Shown: positions 18,292 through 28,010, numbered from the stretch's first letter. The stretch: 64,000 nt of DNA from Hoeflea prorocentri (GCF_027944115.1 NZ_JAPJZI010000001.1:2976001-3040000), one strand, 5' to 3'. A program made the numbers and translations. The notes: generated by a model from the letters alone, not told the origin.

Positions 18292-19983
18292 CTATGAGTG
18301 ATCATGCCTGGACGCCGGATCGACGATCAGGAAATTTTGCATCATGCCCGTGTCTTCATGCGGCAAGATATGGCAGTGATAGACTGCCTTGCCGGTGTAC
18401 TGCTTGAAGCGCATGCGGACGACGACGGTTTCATTTAAGGGGACCCAGATCGTGTCTTGGATCAGGCCCGGCGGCTGCTTGATGCCGCCTATCGATACCA
18501 CCTCGAATGCATTGACATGGATATGGAAGGGATGGCCTTCGGCACCGCCGTGATGCGCGTCCTTCAGAGACAAATGCCATTCTTCAACGCCGTCCAAATC
18601 GACGACGGTCGGCACTTCCATTTCACTGTAGATCGCATTGTTGATGAGGTAATCGCCACCAACCACCTTGTTGATGATCCCAGGAACGCTTCCAGTGAAG
18701 ACGATCTGGCGGACGCGACTTACCTCCTCGGGTTTGATCAATGGATATTCGCGGTTGGGGACTGGCAGTTCCCCTGGCAGCGCCATGTCTTGGGCCGGAC
18801 CCTTCACCTCGATTTCCGCAATCACCTTGGCCGCACTGTCAAGAAACTGCCGATCGTGAGGGATTTGGCGTATCTGATAGACGCCGGGCGTCGCGTTTGC
18901 CTTGATCAAAAATTCGGCCCGGTTGGCTGGCGCGAGGAGAAGCTGTCCATCGGTTTCGCTGTAGCCGGTCGCCGGAATGCTACGCACCTGTGGGAAATTC
19001 ACACCGTCCATGGCGAGCAGATGGACCTCATGCCCGTCGACGACGATCGGCATGAGATTGTCCGAACTGCCATTGAGCATTAAAAAACGAACCACCTCAC
19101 CGGGTGCAAGAGTGAAGCGCTGCGGTGTCAGTTGTGCAGGGACCGGGCTAGTATCCTCGTTGGTGCGGTCGTTGTGCGTTTCTCTGAAAAACGGCTCACC
19201 ATTGAGAAGATAGTACCGGAGCTTGTAATCGCCGGTGGTGAAGCCACCGTTCAGGGATGTCCTCTCGCCATTAATGGTGACGTATCCACCATAGGTCTGC
19301 CAGATGGCGTTTTGAACCGGCTCATAGGTCCACAAATCCGGGTCATCCTCACTCGGAAACAGGCCAATGTCCTGAATTACCAGCGGGATTGAACGTGCAG
19401 CTTTGATTTCCGGAACTTCGTCGAGTGCGCCCTTTACGATGAGCGGTCCCGCCATTCCGCTTACCGCCTGAACCGCCGTCGCACCATGTTTGTGCGGATG
19501 ATACCAGTTGAGCCCGGGCGGGTGATCTTCGGGAATTTCGAAGACATAGTCGAGATGTTCACCGGGCGGGATTTTGATCATCGGTGCGAGCGGATCGGAG
19601 GTCCCAAGCGGAACGAACAGATGCGGCAGCACATCCATGCCGTGAAGATGAAGGGCGGTATGGTCGAGGCCATGCGGCACATTGTGGTCGCCGTCCCAAG
19701 CGGATGAATCATATGGTGGCAACGAATTTTTCATTCGAATTCGTAGCGTCGATCCCGGCGTTACTGTGATCGTCGGGCCAGGAATCTGATCATTGTATGC
19801 CCTCAGCCTCACGCGATTGCCGTCAAGGACCATCTCCTTTATGGCGCATTCGAGCTCAATCCAATCGTCGCCGCTTAGGGGCGCTGTTTCCCCTTCCTCG
19901 TTAGCAAATGAAGAAGTTCCCGCGACACTAGCCACTGCTGCGAGTGAACCGCCGAGGACTTCCCGACGTGTTACCCTTTCCAT
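18292..19983 (-). CDS. Tat-exported multicopper oxidase (laccase/CueO/CotA-like)
   Basis: 563 residues with a twin-arginine leader (TRREVLGGSLAAVASVA). Copper sites are complete: HLHG at 112-115, HPHKH at 162-166, HPFHIH near residue 490, and HCHILPHEDTGMM at 536-548 holding the Cys and Met of the type 1 centre. These enzymes oxidise phenols, bilirubin-like compounds or metal ions and reduce oxygen to water in the periplasm. Genes for a CxxCH protein and OprB porin follow on the same strand; an AraC-type regulator is divergent. Substrate cannot be told from sequence. No Met-rich CueO-type insert is evident, so copper detoxification is less likely. Confidence 0.92.
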   Translation of the reverse strand: MERVTRREVLGGSLAAVASVAGTSSFANEEGETAPLSGDDWIELECAIKEMVLDGNRVRLRAYNDQIPGPTITVTPGSTLRIRMKNSLPPYDSSAWDGDHNVPHGLDHTALHLHGMDVLPHLFVPLGTSDPLAPMIKIPPGEHLDYVFEIPEDHPPGLNWYHPHKHGATAVQAVSGMAGPLIVKGALDEVPEIKAARSIPLVIQDIGLFPSEDDPDLWTYEPVQNAIWQTYGGYVTINGERTSLNGGFTTGDYKLRYYLLNGEPFFRETHNDRTNEDTSPVPAQLTPQRFTLAPGEVVRFLMLNGSSDNLMPIVVDGHEVHLLAMDGVNFPQVRSIPATGYSETDGQLLLAPANRAEFLIKANATPGVYQIRQIPHDRQFLDSAAKVIAEIEVKGPAQDMALPGELPVPNREYPLIKPEEVSRVRQIVFTGSVPGIINKVVGGDYLINNAIYSEMEVPTVVDLDGVEEWHLSLKDAHHGGAEGHPFHIHVNAFEVVSIGGIKQPPGLIQDTIWVPLNETVVVRMRFKQYTGKAVYHCHILPHEDTGMMQNFLIVDPASRHDHS

Positions 19984-20585
19984 CTCAATTGCCCCTCAAC
20001 AGATGCTTCCCCAACGGCGGGAATTGCTGCTTTAAGCTGTATTCCAGTCTTCGGTCGGCCAAAAAAGCAAAACGGCTCAGACCAAAGACGGTCGCCCTTC
20101 CTTAGGTTATCTTGCACGCTTGCCGGCTTTGTGCGCCGCGATTCGCTCCGAAAACCTATTGATAAAAATCCAGAGTTTATGCGTTAAGCGCAAGGATCAA
20201 TCGCTGGACGACAGTTTCAATTTTCATAGGTCAATCGTATCACCGGACCCTACAAATCCCCTGTCTACGACGTCACAGCAAAGCCAAGATACCATCTGCC
20301 GTACCGACCAGCTCATCGTCGGCAAGACCGAGGGCAGGCATCGCAATCATCCAATGACGTTCAATGCTCAATTGGCTTCTTCTTACTCGACGTTTGTCAC
20401 TTCCGGTTTACCTCGATCCCGCACATGTGGCCGTGAGGAATTCGGCGTGCTTCAATTCCTCCTTTCTGTCGGTGGCGATCAGCGTCGTAAAGGCCGCTTG
20501 TTGTACAACTTAATGTGGGAAAACGGATCTTTGTAACTTACGAGAGCTGCCATCTGGGTCGTTGTCCGGTAAAATCAAACGCACC
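19984..20585. other. Divergent intergenic region between oxidase and AraC regulator
   Basis: About 600 bases. It must hold the promoters of both genes. An open frame at 20120-20536 (+, 138 codons) has no recognisable domain, no good ribosome site and low-complexity composition, so I do not call it a gene. Confidence 0.4.
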
Positions 20586-21617
20586 ATGGGACAAGCTGAC
20601 CTGATTCCTGCTTTCAAATTCGATGGCGCATCGTTGGGTAGCAGCCATTGCTTTGACGCATGGCGGGAGACCATTCGATGTGTTTATGACGTAGCGCCTC
20701 TGGAGGAGGCTGCAACCGAATTCGAAAATGTGGATGGCTGGCTAGTCAACTCTCTTATATTCTCCGAAGTTTCTTTCTCAAGACAATCGTTCCGACATCA
20801 CGCCCGCCACCTTCAAGATGCCAACTACTTGAGTGTACAAATTTACAGGTCAGGGGGAGCAAGGGGTGTCCTCGCGGATCAATCCTGGATTATGAAACCG
20901 GGGGATGTTCATATCCATGATTTTTCGCGAGAGTTTCGCTCAGTAACTGAGAAATCTGTGGTTTCAGGTGTAACAATCCCACATGCGGATGTCGGTTATG
21001 ATCCCGCAACACAACCGGCACACATGATGTTCTGCGGTGACTCTGCCATTGGTAGTGTATTGAGAGAGAGCTTTTACGCGATTCAGCGCCGCTTGCCAGA
21101 ACTCAACAAAGAGGAAGCCGCGGTCTTGGCGAACGGATTTTGCGGACTGGTACGCGGCGTTATCAGTCCTCAAAAGACAAAAGAGCTATCCCGAGCGAAA
21201 GCATTTTCTGCTGAACGGCGCGTTGCCATGCGATCTTATCTGGACAAGCATCTATCGGATCCCGGCCTGGGTATCCACAATCTTTTGAATACGTTTGGTG
21301 TTTCGCGACCATCAATCTATCGCGACTTCGGCGATGTTGGTGGAGTCACGGCTTACATTAATGAGCGTCGTCTCAATCGAGCCTTTCATCAGCTTATTTC
21401 AGCAAACCCCTCACACGGACGCGTCAAGGAAATTGCCCACCATATCGGGTTTAAGGACACATCATATTTCAATAAGCTCTTCCGCAAACGCTTCGGCATC
21501 ACGCCTAGAGCCGCAATGACAGGTCGGCAAATTGTGAGGGCATATTCGCAGCAGTCAAATCAGATTGCCTCCTCACCCAATACTTCTCAGCTAAACGACT
21601 GGTTCAATAGTATTTGA
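20586..21617 (+). CDS. AraC-family transcriptional regulator
   Basis: 343 residues from the ATG at 20586 (a TTG at 20562 would add eight). The N-terminal 200 residues are an AraC-binding-like sensor of the AraC_binding_2 type (FSRQSFRHHARHL, MKPGDVHIHDFSREF). The C-terminal DNA-binding domain has two helix-turn-helix units: LGIHNLLNTFGVSRPSIYRDF and VKEIAHHIGFKDTSYFNKLFRKRFGITPRAA. It is divergent from the multicopper oxidase cluster and is the likely activator. Ligand unknown. Confidence 0.88.
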   Translation: MGQADLIPAFKFDGASLGSSHCFDAWRETIRCVYDVAPLEEAATEFENVDGWLVNSLIFSEVSFSRQSFRHHARHLQDANYLSVQIYRSGGARGVLADQSWIMKPGDVHIHDFSREFRSVTEKSVVSGVTIPHADVGYDPATQPAHMMFCGDSAIGSVLRESFYAIQRRLPELNKEEAAVLANGFCGLVRGVISPQKTKELSRAKAFSAERRVAMRSYLDKHLSDPGLGIHNLLNTFGVSRPSIYRDFGDVGGVTAYINERRLNRAFHQLISANPSHGRVKEIAHHIGFKDTSYFNKLFRKRFGITPRAAMTGRQIVRAYSQQSNQIASSPNTSQLNDWFNSI

Positions 21618-21854
21618 TCACTGATTGTATCGCAACTTCAGCTTTTCAGATCTGGATCATGTGAACAACCTCCAGAGAACTCACCACTGGAACAGTTCCC
21701 GGTTTGAAAGGTCGATCAACTGAATGAATCGATGGCCGGACCCGAACGGGTCGTGACTCCAATCCCCACCTTCCTGGTCTTCGGCATTTTCCTTTCAGCG
21801 TCTTCCGGTGCCGTCATCCGAACGCCGCCTACCAGCGGCAAGCTCCTTGAATGC

Positions 21855-22068
21855 AGCGCTGAGGGCGTTCGCGGTTTGTAAAGTCCCCTCACCTCGCGTT
21901 GAAACGCTCCAGCGCTCCGCTACGGCTCTGCGCGCTCGTCGCTCGTGAAGTGCCACTGGCACGTCACATTGAAGCGCATTGCGATTCAGCCGCTCCAGCG
22001 CTTCGCTATGGCTTCGCGCGTTCGTCGCTCCAAAAGGTCCACCGGACCTTTTGACCGGCTACGCCGAC
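21855..22068. repeat. Intergenic hairpin-repeat block (ACC-loop elements), copy 1
   Basis: Composite of short palindromic units. 21899-21978 matches 63289-63368 with about five differences in 80 bases. One unit, AAAAGGTCC-ACC-GGACCTTTT at 22032-22052, is a perfect 9-base stem with an ACC loop. The same type of unit occurs downstream of guaA (63195-63213 region). These are REP-like, non-coding and probably dispersed in the genome. Confidence 0.75.
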
Positions 22069-22168
22069 CGCTCCTCACTCCCATTTCAATGGTTAACCGG
22101 TTGGTTAAGCTTCTGATTTTACGACATATTATACTGCGACACTTCGCGCGTACCGTCAGAAATACCGT
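22069..22168. other. guaA-3'-end-like attachment site with TACCGT pair (second candidate attR)
   Basis: CGCTCCTCACTCCCA at 22069-22083 is identical over 15 bases to 63382-63396, which spans the guaA stop codon. TACCGT occurs at 22151-22156 and 22163-22168, six bases apart and 74 bases from the core, as at 14.7 kb. The pair lies on the side towards guaA, that is, inside a presumed 22-63 kb island. Confidence 0.55.
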
Positions 22169-22590
22169 CGATATTCTAAACCTATGAAATTGCTAGCGTA
22201 TTTTCTTCACACTACCAATGAAGACATGTGGAAAATCGTCAAAGGCACGCCCAGGCCTTTGAAACGGCATCGGGCAGGCATCACAGGGTCAATTCAAGGG
22301 CTCGCAGCCACCGGGAGCAGCACTCGATAACAGTATCCGTCCAATAGTTCGGAGGGTAGGATTCAACCGGTCGATACCCCCTTCCGTCGAGGATAGCGGC
22401 GCGTTGCGCCCCACTAGGTCACCAGCACATGCATTGCTTCTTTCCCATGCGGATGTTGGCGAGTTCGTTAGCCCGACCTTCCACTCGGGATGTCGAGACC
22501 GCTTTGCGTTACGCACCGGATCTGGCAACGCGTAGAGTTCACAACGCTGCCAACTCGCCTAAACGATTATTTACGACTTTCTGACAGCTC
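22169..22590. other. Intergenic region inside the candidate island edge
   Basis: No convincing gene. A minus-strand open frame at 22289-22528 has no recognised domain. No integrase or excisionase was found here. Confidence 0.35.
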
Positions 22591-22596
22591 TTGCGT

Positions 22597-23109
22597 ATGG
22601 TGGCGAACACAACCTCAGGTAGGTCTGGAAGGCCTTTCAGAGACCGCAATTGGCCGGGTGTCCTGATCGCGGCCGCAATTGTCAGCCTGTTTTCCCATTG
22701 GTTCTGGCACTATTCTCATTTGAAAGCTCAGTTTTCCGGCGAAACAGCGCAAGCTTCAGCGACAATCAAGGAGATCTCCTCACGTGGATGCCGTGTCCTT
22801 GATCGTTGCAATGGCGCGCAGGCGCGGGTCTTTGAGGCGCGGATTCAGTACCGAACAACACATGGTGAAGCGGTTACCACATCGATGAAATTCGACTCGC
22901 CGTTTTGGAGCGAAGGCGACACAATCGACATCGTCTACCCGGTCGCTAACCCTGACGTGGTGACCTTCGATCTGGACAGCGCTCTAAGATTTTGGACTTT
23001 TCGGCAGATTGAGGCTCTTGTGATCCTTTTCATTGGTATCGGTATTGGATTGCATCAATGGTTCAGTCCAAACAGCAGCGACAGCAGGATCGCGTTTCGC
23101 TCTGATTGA
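22597..23109 (+). CDS. Small membrane protein, DUF3592-like
   Basis: 170 residues from the ATG at 22597 (TTG at 22591 is possible). Two hydrophobic helices, at about 20-40 and 135-155, flank an extracytoplasmic beta-rich domain with ARVFEARIQYRTTHGEAVTT and YPVANPDVV, the pattern of DUF3592 (formerly grouped with DUF3592/DUF4131-like) proteins. Two cysteines in RGCRVLDRCNG could pair. It stands alone between an island edge and an IS5 remnant. Function unknown. Confidence 0.6.
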   Translation: MVANTTSGRSGRPFRDRNWPGVLIAAAIVSLFSHWFWHYSHLKAQFSGETAQASATIKEISSRGCRVLDRCNGAQARVFEARIQYRTTHGEAVTTSMKFDSPFWSEGDTIDIVYPVANPDVVTFDLDSALRFWTFRQIEALVILFIGIGIGLHQWFSPNSSDSRIAFRSD

Positions 23110-23222
23110 ACCGGAAGGGATTGAACAAACCCTGTCGCTTTCAATCGCCGAAAACACTACCTTTAGTAGCTGAAACTGGGCTGAACAGCTAATGTCAGAG
23201 ATACCGTAAACTATCTAGGCTG

Positions 23223-23473
23223 TTGAAATATGCGGACGACCTGTTTTTGTTGAGCGAGAGCCAGATGGCTCGGATACATCCGCATTTTCGGCTGGCCCAC
23301 AGAGCCGCAGGGTCGAAGTCCCCCACGACAAGGAGCTCTACCGCCAACGCCACAAGATCGAGAACATGTTCGCCCGTCTCAAGGACTGGTGGCGTATCGC
23401 AACACGCCACGACCGATGCGCCCACTTCTTCTGTGCTATATGCATCACCGCAACCGTCACATTCTGGTTGTGA
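23223..23473 (+). mobile_element. IS5-family transposase remnant with internal deletion
   Basis: The N-terminus LFLLSESQMARIHPHF resembles the IS5-group start (DLFWLSEAQMARIEPFFP). In another frame the C-terminus reads LYRQRHKIENMFARLKDW, then RIATRHDRCAHFFCAICITA and ends FWL. That holds the last catalytic Glu. The middle with the first two catalytic Asp residues is deleted and the frame shifts, so it is inactive. It marks past insertion close to the island edge. Confidence 0.85.
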
Positions 23474-23588
23474 TCAATGAGCCCTGAGCCTAAAGCCCAA
23501 TGGGATCTCTAGAAGATCAAATCCGCTTTCTTGATGGAGATGAGGTAGACTTCAAAGCCCATCCTCGGACTACTTCTTCGACAAGCTG

Positions 23589-24230
23589 CTAACCGTATTT
23601 CAATGTCTTTGCCGTCCGCCAGTAGTCGCGGAACTCCGCAAGTGTAAGCAATACGGGTTCGCCCGCCTGACAGGCCGCCAAATACTGCTCGGCAAGAATC
23701 TCGATACGATGAGCGAACAGAACTGCCTGATCCAGCGACCGGCCCCAGGCAATCGCGCCGTGATTGGCGAGCAGGCAGGCATAACGGTTTTCCAAACTGT
23801 CTACGACATTGTCGGCCAGTGCCCGGCTGCCAAAGCAGGCATAATCGGCACAAGGTATGTCCACACCACCGAAAGAGCCGATCAGATAGTGAAAGCCCGG
23901 TATCGGTTTGCGGCAGCACGCCAGACCAACGCAGGCGCTGGAATGGGTGTGCACAACCGCCATGGCCTCGGATTTGGCCCGGTAGATTGCAAGGTGCATG
24001 AGGATTTCACTGGAGGGCGTACCGCCACATTTGACCTGCCCTTCCAGATCGATCCGCACGAATGCGTCTGCGCAGATATCCGGTCCGCCGGCACCGCCCG
24101 GCGAGATCAGGATATGATCGTTGCAGCGTGCGCTTATGTTGCCGGACGCCTGTTCGGTCAAGCCATGGTCATGCAGATAACGATACGTATTCGAGAGTTG
24201 CCGGCGCACTGCCGTTTCGGATTCAATCAT
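23589..24230 (-). CDS. Class II aldolase / adducin-family protein
   Basis: 213 residues from the ATG at 24230, which overlaps the kinase gene's stop by 8 bases. Family signs are LTEQASGNISARCNDHILISPGGAG, THSSACVGLACC with zinc-binding His of the HxH motif (VVHTHSS), and LLANHGAIAWG with the third His. Class II aldolases split phosphorylated sugars or sugar acids. With the upstream DUF1537 kinase this forms a pair like OtnK/OtnC for four-carbon acid sugars (3-oxo-tetronate 4-phosphate decarboxylase/aldolase). Last gene of the carbohydrate-acid cluster. Confidence 0.88.
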   Translation of the reverse strand: MIESETAVRRQLSNTYRYLHDHGLTEQASGNISARCNDHILISPGGAGGPDICADAFVRIDLEGQVKCGGTPSSEILMHLAIYRAKSEAMAVVHTHSSACVGLACCRKPIPGFHYLIGSFGGVDIPCADYACFGSRALADNVVDSLENRYACLLANHGAIAWGRSLDQAVLFAHRIEILAEQYLAACQAGEPVLLTLAEFRDYWRTAKTLKYG

Positions 24231-25521
24231 CGTCAGCGCCCTGCCCCATGATCTCGACAAGATCGAGCAATATCGTCTCACTCCCCATCTTGCCGGCCTT
24301 GAAATAGCAGCAAAGCCCGCTTTCCGCGTCGCCAAGACACAAGCCGCCGGGAATGTCCCTGAGCGGATAAACGTGCATGGCATCAAGTCGGATCGCATCC
24401 GCGACCGCGCCCGATGTCTCGCCGCCAGCCACGATGAAACGGCTCACACCGAGCGCCTGCAACCCGCATGCCATCGCCCTGCAAACGCGCTCCCCAAGCA
24501 TTTTCGCTTCGGTGACGCCAAGCCTTGCCTGAATTCGCTTCACGTCTTCGGGCCCCTGCGCGACGCTTAACGCAACCGGACCCTTTGGCAATTGCTGCCC
24601 CGCCCATGCCATCGCATCCGCCACCGCGCTGTCGAAATCTTCAGCCGCATCGGCCAGAACGACCTGCCTGACCGGATAGCTATCCGCAAATCGTTCGAGC
24701 TGTCGCAGCGTCGCCCCGGCGCAGCTGCCGGCAATGACGGCAGTGGCACCAGGCGGCAAAGGCGGGATAATTGGAACGGACTTCCTGTCCTTGATGTGGC
24801 GTGCCGGCAGTGCGGCCAGCAGGGAATCGCCACCGGTCATAGCGGGCCATGTCTCGGTGACCTCGGCGCAAACGGCGATATCGGCGTCATCGATCGCATC
24901 GAACAGAAAATAGGCCGCGCCCCGATCAACGGCGGCGTCAATGAAACAGCGGGTTGCTTCGACCCCATCGGCGAGGACCGATCGCGGAACCAACATCACC
25001 TCGCGGCGTGTCTGCCGCCCAAGCACCGCCACCAAATCGGAATCCGGCATCGGCGTGACTGGGTCGAAGCGCTTATCGGAATTGCATAAAAGCTCCGATC
25101 CCAGAAAAATATGGCCCTGGTAGACCGTGACTCCACGCGAGGGAAATGCAGTGCAAAAGCCCAGGCGGTCGGCCCCGGTGGACTGCATCAGCGCATCTGC
25201 GCAGGGGCCGATATTGCCGCAATCTGTAGAATCAAAGGTTGCACAATATTTGTAAATGATGTGGCACGCGGCTCTTTCGGTCAGCGCCCGTTGCGTCTCA
25301 TCGAACCATTGCACGGCTTCCTCCGGCGGTGCCAGGCGAAAGCGTCCTGCGACTACACAGGCAAGTGAGTCGCCGAGGAAGTCGAGAGCGGAAGGACGGG
25401 TAACGATCGGACATAAGATCCCCTGCTCGACCAGTGACGACGCCACAAGAACCCCACCTGTCAGGTCATCCGCGATGATGCCTGTTATCAGGGAACCGGA
25501 CTGCCGCTCGCCATCAGTCAT
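24223..25521 (-). CDS. DUF1537 four-carbon acid sugar kinase-like protein
   Basis: About 432 residues from the ATG at 25521; a GTG at 25557 directly after the previous stop would add 12. N-terminal IIADDLTGG is the diagnostic start of the DUF1537 substrate domain, with FDSTDCGNIGP further on. The C-terminal nucleotide domain has VIAGSCAGATLRQLE and a Gly-rich VAGGETSGAVADAI. The family phosphorylates 3-oxo-tetronates. It is translationally linked to the aldolase gene. The ISSTRGN-like Ser/Thr run of OtnK is not obvious, so the substrate may differ. Confidence 0.85.
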   Translation of the reverse strand: MTDGERQSGSLITGIIADDLTGGVLVASSLVEQGILCPIVTRPSALDFLGDSLACVVAGRFRLAPPEEAVQWFDETQRALTERAACHIIYKYCATFDSTDCGNIGPCADALMQSTGADRLGFCTAFPSRGVTVYQGHIFLGSELLCNSDKRFDPVTPMPDSDLVAVLGRQTRREVMLVPRSVLADGVEATRCFIDAAVDRGAAYFLFDAIDDADIAVCAEVTETWPAMTGGDSLLAALPARHIKDRKSVPIIPPLPPGATAVIAGSCAGATLRQLERFADSYPVRQVVLADAAEDFDSAVADAMAWAGQQLPKGPVALSVAQGPEDVKRIQARLGVTEAKMLGERVCRAMACGLQALGVSRFIVAGGETSGAVADAIRLDAMHVYPLRDIPGGLCLGDAESGLCCYFKAGKMGSETILLDLVEIMGQGADDD

Positions 25522-25557
25522 GGCGCCACCATGAAAACGCGCTCCGGCGTGCTGCAC

Positions 25558-26829
25558 TCATCCGAACACATCGGCAACCGCCTCAAGCGCGGCATCCGTC
25601 GCTTCAAGTGTGAGGTCTATGTCCGCATCGGTATGGGCCGCCGACAGGAACATATTGTGCCAGGGATGCAGATAAACGCCGCGTTGCAGAGCCTTCGTAG
25701 AGAAGAGATAGGCCTTCTCCAGCGTGTGGTCGTCATCAAACAGAATAAGCGGCATCTGCGCTGGTCCGGTCTGGCGAATGCCGATCCCGCGGGCTGCCGC
25801 CTGGCTTTCGATCCCGCTGCGCAGCTTCTCGCCCAACCGCGCCATATGCGTAACCGCATCGCCGCGGTGGAGCTTGCGCAGTGTTGCCAGTGCGGCAGCC
25901 ATCGGGGCAGCGGCACACCAGAACGATCCGGTGACATAAACCGTTTGCACCGCCTCGCGGAGCCAGTCCTTGCCCGTCACCGCGGCGATGGGATAGCCGT
26001 TGCCGAGCGCCTTGCTCCAGGCCGACAGATCAGCCTGAACGCCCAACGGCTCCCAACTGCCGCCAAGGTCCAGACGAAAGCCGGCCCTCACATCATCGAT
26101 AATGAGCACGGCCTCGTTTCGGTCCGTCACAGCCCGCGCGGCGTGGGCGAAATCCGCTGTCGGCATCTCCTGATCGATGCGCGCGTCGTGACGAAAGGCA
26201 CTCACGAGCACGCCTGCCAGATCGTCGCCGGCCTCACCCACAGCGGCCTCGAGCGACGAGACGTCGTTGTAGTCATAGTAGAGCAGATGCGCACGGTCCT
26301 CGGCGACAACGCCGCCTGGCCAGGGCGTACACCACGGGACCGCACCGTGATAGGCACCATTCGCCACAAGTATCTTCCGCCGTTTGGTCGCCGCCCGGGC
26401 AATCGAAACACAGGCCGTGGTTGCATCAGTGCCGTTCTTGCCAAAGATTGCCCAATCTGCGGCAGGCACGGTCTCGACCAGGAACTCCGCCAGATCGACC
26501 ATCACTTCGCCCGGACCATTGGCGATACCCATCCTCGCCTGCTGCCTGCCGGCGGCCTCTTCGACATCAGGATCGTTGTAGCCCACGATCATCGGACCAT
26601 AGGCGCACACGAAATCGATATAGCTGTTCCCGTCGACATCCGTCAGATGCACACCTTCTGCTGACCGGAAGAATTGCGGATAGGCGGGCGGCAGGCTTTT
26701 GGCGCTCATATGCCCCCACATGCCGCCGGGAATGACTTTTGCTGAACGCTTGCGTAGAGCGCTATCGCATGGCAGTGACCTCCGCGCGCCGTTCAACTGG
26801 TTTGTTGGATGTACGTCGGACATGCACAT
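25558..26829 (-). CDS. Class III aminotransferase, glutamate-1-semialdehyde-aminomutase-like
   Basis: 423 residues, full length for the family. The PLP lysine is Lys273 in LSAWSKALGNGYP. The cofactor-binding Asp is in VLIIDDVRAGFR (residues 241-252), where the usual DEV reads DDV. KNGTDATTACVSIARAAT binds the phosphate. It is not the housekeeping HemL: it lies between an ABC importer ATPase and the DUF1537 kinase on one strand. It probably moves or removes an amino group on an imported amino-sugar acid or keto acid. This is inference from context. Confidence 0.85.
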   Translation of the reverse strand: MCMSDVHPTNQLNGARRSLPCDSALRKRSAKVIPGGMWGHMSAKSLPPAYPQFFRSAEGVHLTDVDGNSYIDFVCAYGPMIVGYNDPDVEEAAGRQQARMGIANGPGEVMVDLAEFLVETVPAADWAIFGKNGTDATTACVSIARAATKRRKILVANGAYHGAVPWCTPWPGGVVAEDRAHLLYYDYNDVSSLEAAVGEAGDDLAGVLVSAFRHDARIDQEMPTADFAHAARAVTDRNEAVLIIDDVRAGFRLDLGGSWEPLGVQADLSAWSKALGNGYPIAAVTGKDWLREAVQTVYVTGSFWCAAAPMAAALATLRKLHRGDAVTHMARLGEKLRSGIESQAAARGIGIRQTGPAQMPLILFDDDHTLEKAYLFSTKALQRGVYLHPWHNMFLSAAHTDADIDLTLEATDAALEAVADVFG

Positions 26830-26882
26830 CTCCCATCTTTGCCCATGAGCTTTTTTTCTCGCACGGGGTACACGATTGTAAC

Positions 26883-28010
26883 TTACGTGCCTGTGACACT
26901 AAGCGGCTGTCGGCCACCGTGGGCCGCATACCGTGTATTATTGCCATGCTCATCAAAAAGCAGAAAGGTCTCCTCGCTTGCACGAAAGGCAACGGACTGG
27001 TTGAGTTCAACTGCGCTGTCCCCATCCAGGACAGCCATCCATGGCTCGCCCGTCTCAAGCTGAAAGTTGATGATGGTTTCATGTCCGAGCCGTTCGACCA
27101 GATCGACTGTTCCTTTTACCGGACCGGTCGCGTCAAGTTTCAATGCATGTGGGCGAATCCCGAGCTTGAGGAACTCTCCGACCTCCACCTTCCTGGAACC
27201 GGTCGGCAAAGACACCGTCGTGTCGCCAATTCCGCTCGCCCCGACGACGACCTTGTAGCCTTCCACGGATTTGACCAGCACGTCGAGAAAGTTCATTGAC
27301 GGCGAACCTATGAAGCCGGCCACGAACAGATTTGCTGGATTGGTGTAGAGCTCGATCGGCGAACCATATTGTTGCACCGTACCGGCGTCGAGAACCATAA
27401 TCTTGTCCGCCATGGTCATGGCTTCTACCTGATCGTGTGTGACATAAATCATCGTGGCGCCCAGTTCATTGTGGAGTTTTGAAAGCTCCTGTCTCATGCT
27501 GACACGAAGCGAAGCATCGAGGTTGGACAAGGGCTCGTCGAAGAGGAAGACGTCCGGCTCACGCACGATCGCCCGACCGATAGCGACACGCTGGCGCTGA
27601 CCGCCGGAGAGCTGCCTGGGTTTTCGGTCAAGCAGCTGCTCCATCTGCAAAATGTGGGCAGCCTGCCGGATACGTCCGTCACGCACGCCCTTGGGCGTCT
27701 TGCTCATCTTAAGAGCGAAACCGACATTGTCGTAAACGCTCATATGTGGATAGAGCGCATAGTTCTGGAATACCATGGCGATGCCACGGTCTCGCGGCTC
27801 GACTTCGTTGCACAAAAGCCCGCCGATAATGAGATCGCCTGAGGTGATATCCTCAAGCCCGGCGATCATTCTCAGCAAGGTTGACTTTCCGCAGCCGGAA
27901 GGGCCGACGAAAACGACAAACTCGCCGTGTTCGATCTCGAGGTCGATCCCCTTGATCACCTCGACATCTCCGAAGCTCTTGGAGATCGATTTCAACGTGA
28001 GTTCTGACAT
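26883..28010 (-). CDS. Carbohydrate ABC transporter ATPase, UgpC/MalK type
   Basis: 375 residues from the ATG at 28010. Walker A GPSGCGKST, Q-loop MVFQNYALYPHM, signature LSGGQRQRVAIGRAIV and Walker B VFLFDEPLSNLDA are intact, and a C-terminal TOBE/OB region follows. It is the only ATPase of this type in the window, and it must serve the MalFG-type permeases encoded 8 kb upstream at 35535-37390. A binding-protein gene precedes it by about 100 bases. Confidence 0.92.
   Translation of the reverse strand: MSELTLKSISKSFGDVEVIKGIDLEIEHGEFVVFVGPSGCGKSTLLRMIAGLEDITSGDLIIGGLLCNEVEPRDRGIAMVFQNYALYPHMSVYDNVGFALKMSKTPKGVRDGRIRQAAHILQMEQLLDRKPRQLSGGQRQRVAIGRAIVREPDVFLFDEPLSNLDASLRVSMRQELSKLHNELGATMIYVTHDQVEAMTMADKIMVLDAGTVQQYGSPIELYTNPANLFVAGFIGSPSMNFLDVLVKSVEGYKVVVGASGIGDTTVSLPTGSRKVEVGEFLKLGIRPHALKLDATGPVKGTVDLVERLGHETIINFQLETGEPWMAVLDGDSAVELNQSVAFRASEETFLLFDEHGNNTRYAAHGGRQPLSVTGT

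Noticed and set aside
20120-20536. 138-codon open frame on + between oxidase and AraC genes
   Set aside because: No domain, poor start, and composition unlike neighbouring genes; more likely chance in a 600-base regulatory gap.
22289-22528. 79-codon open frame on - near the 22-kb site, considered as an integrase piece
   Set aside because: No tyrosine-recombinase motif (Arg..His-x-x-Arg..Tyr) visible in this or neighbouring frames.
25531-26664. 377-codon open frame on + opposite the aminotransferase
   Set aside because: It is the mirror of a well-supported aminotransferase on -, with no recognisable motif.
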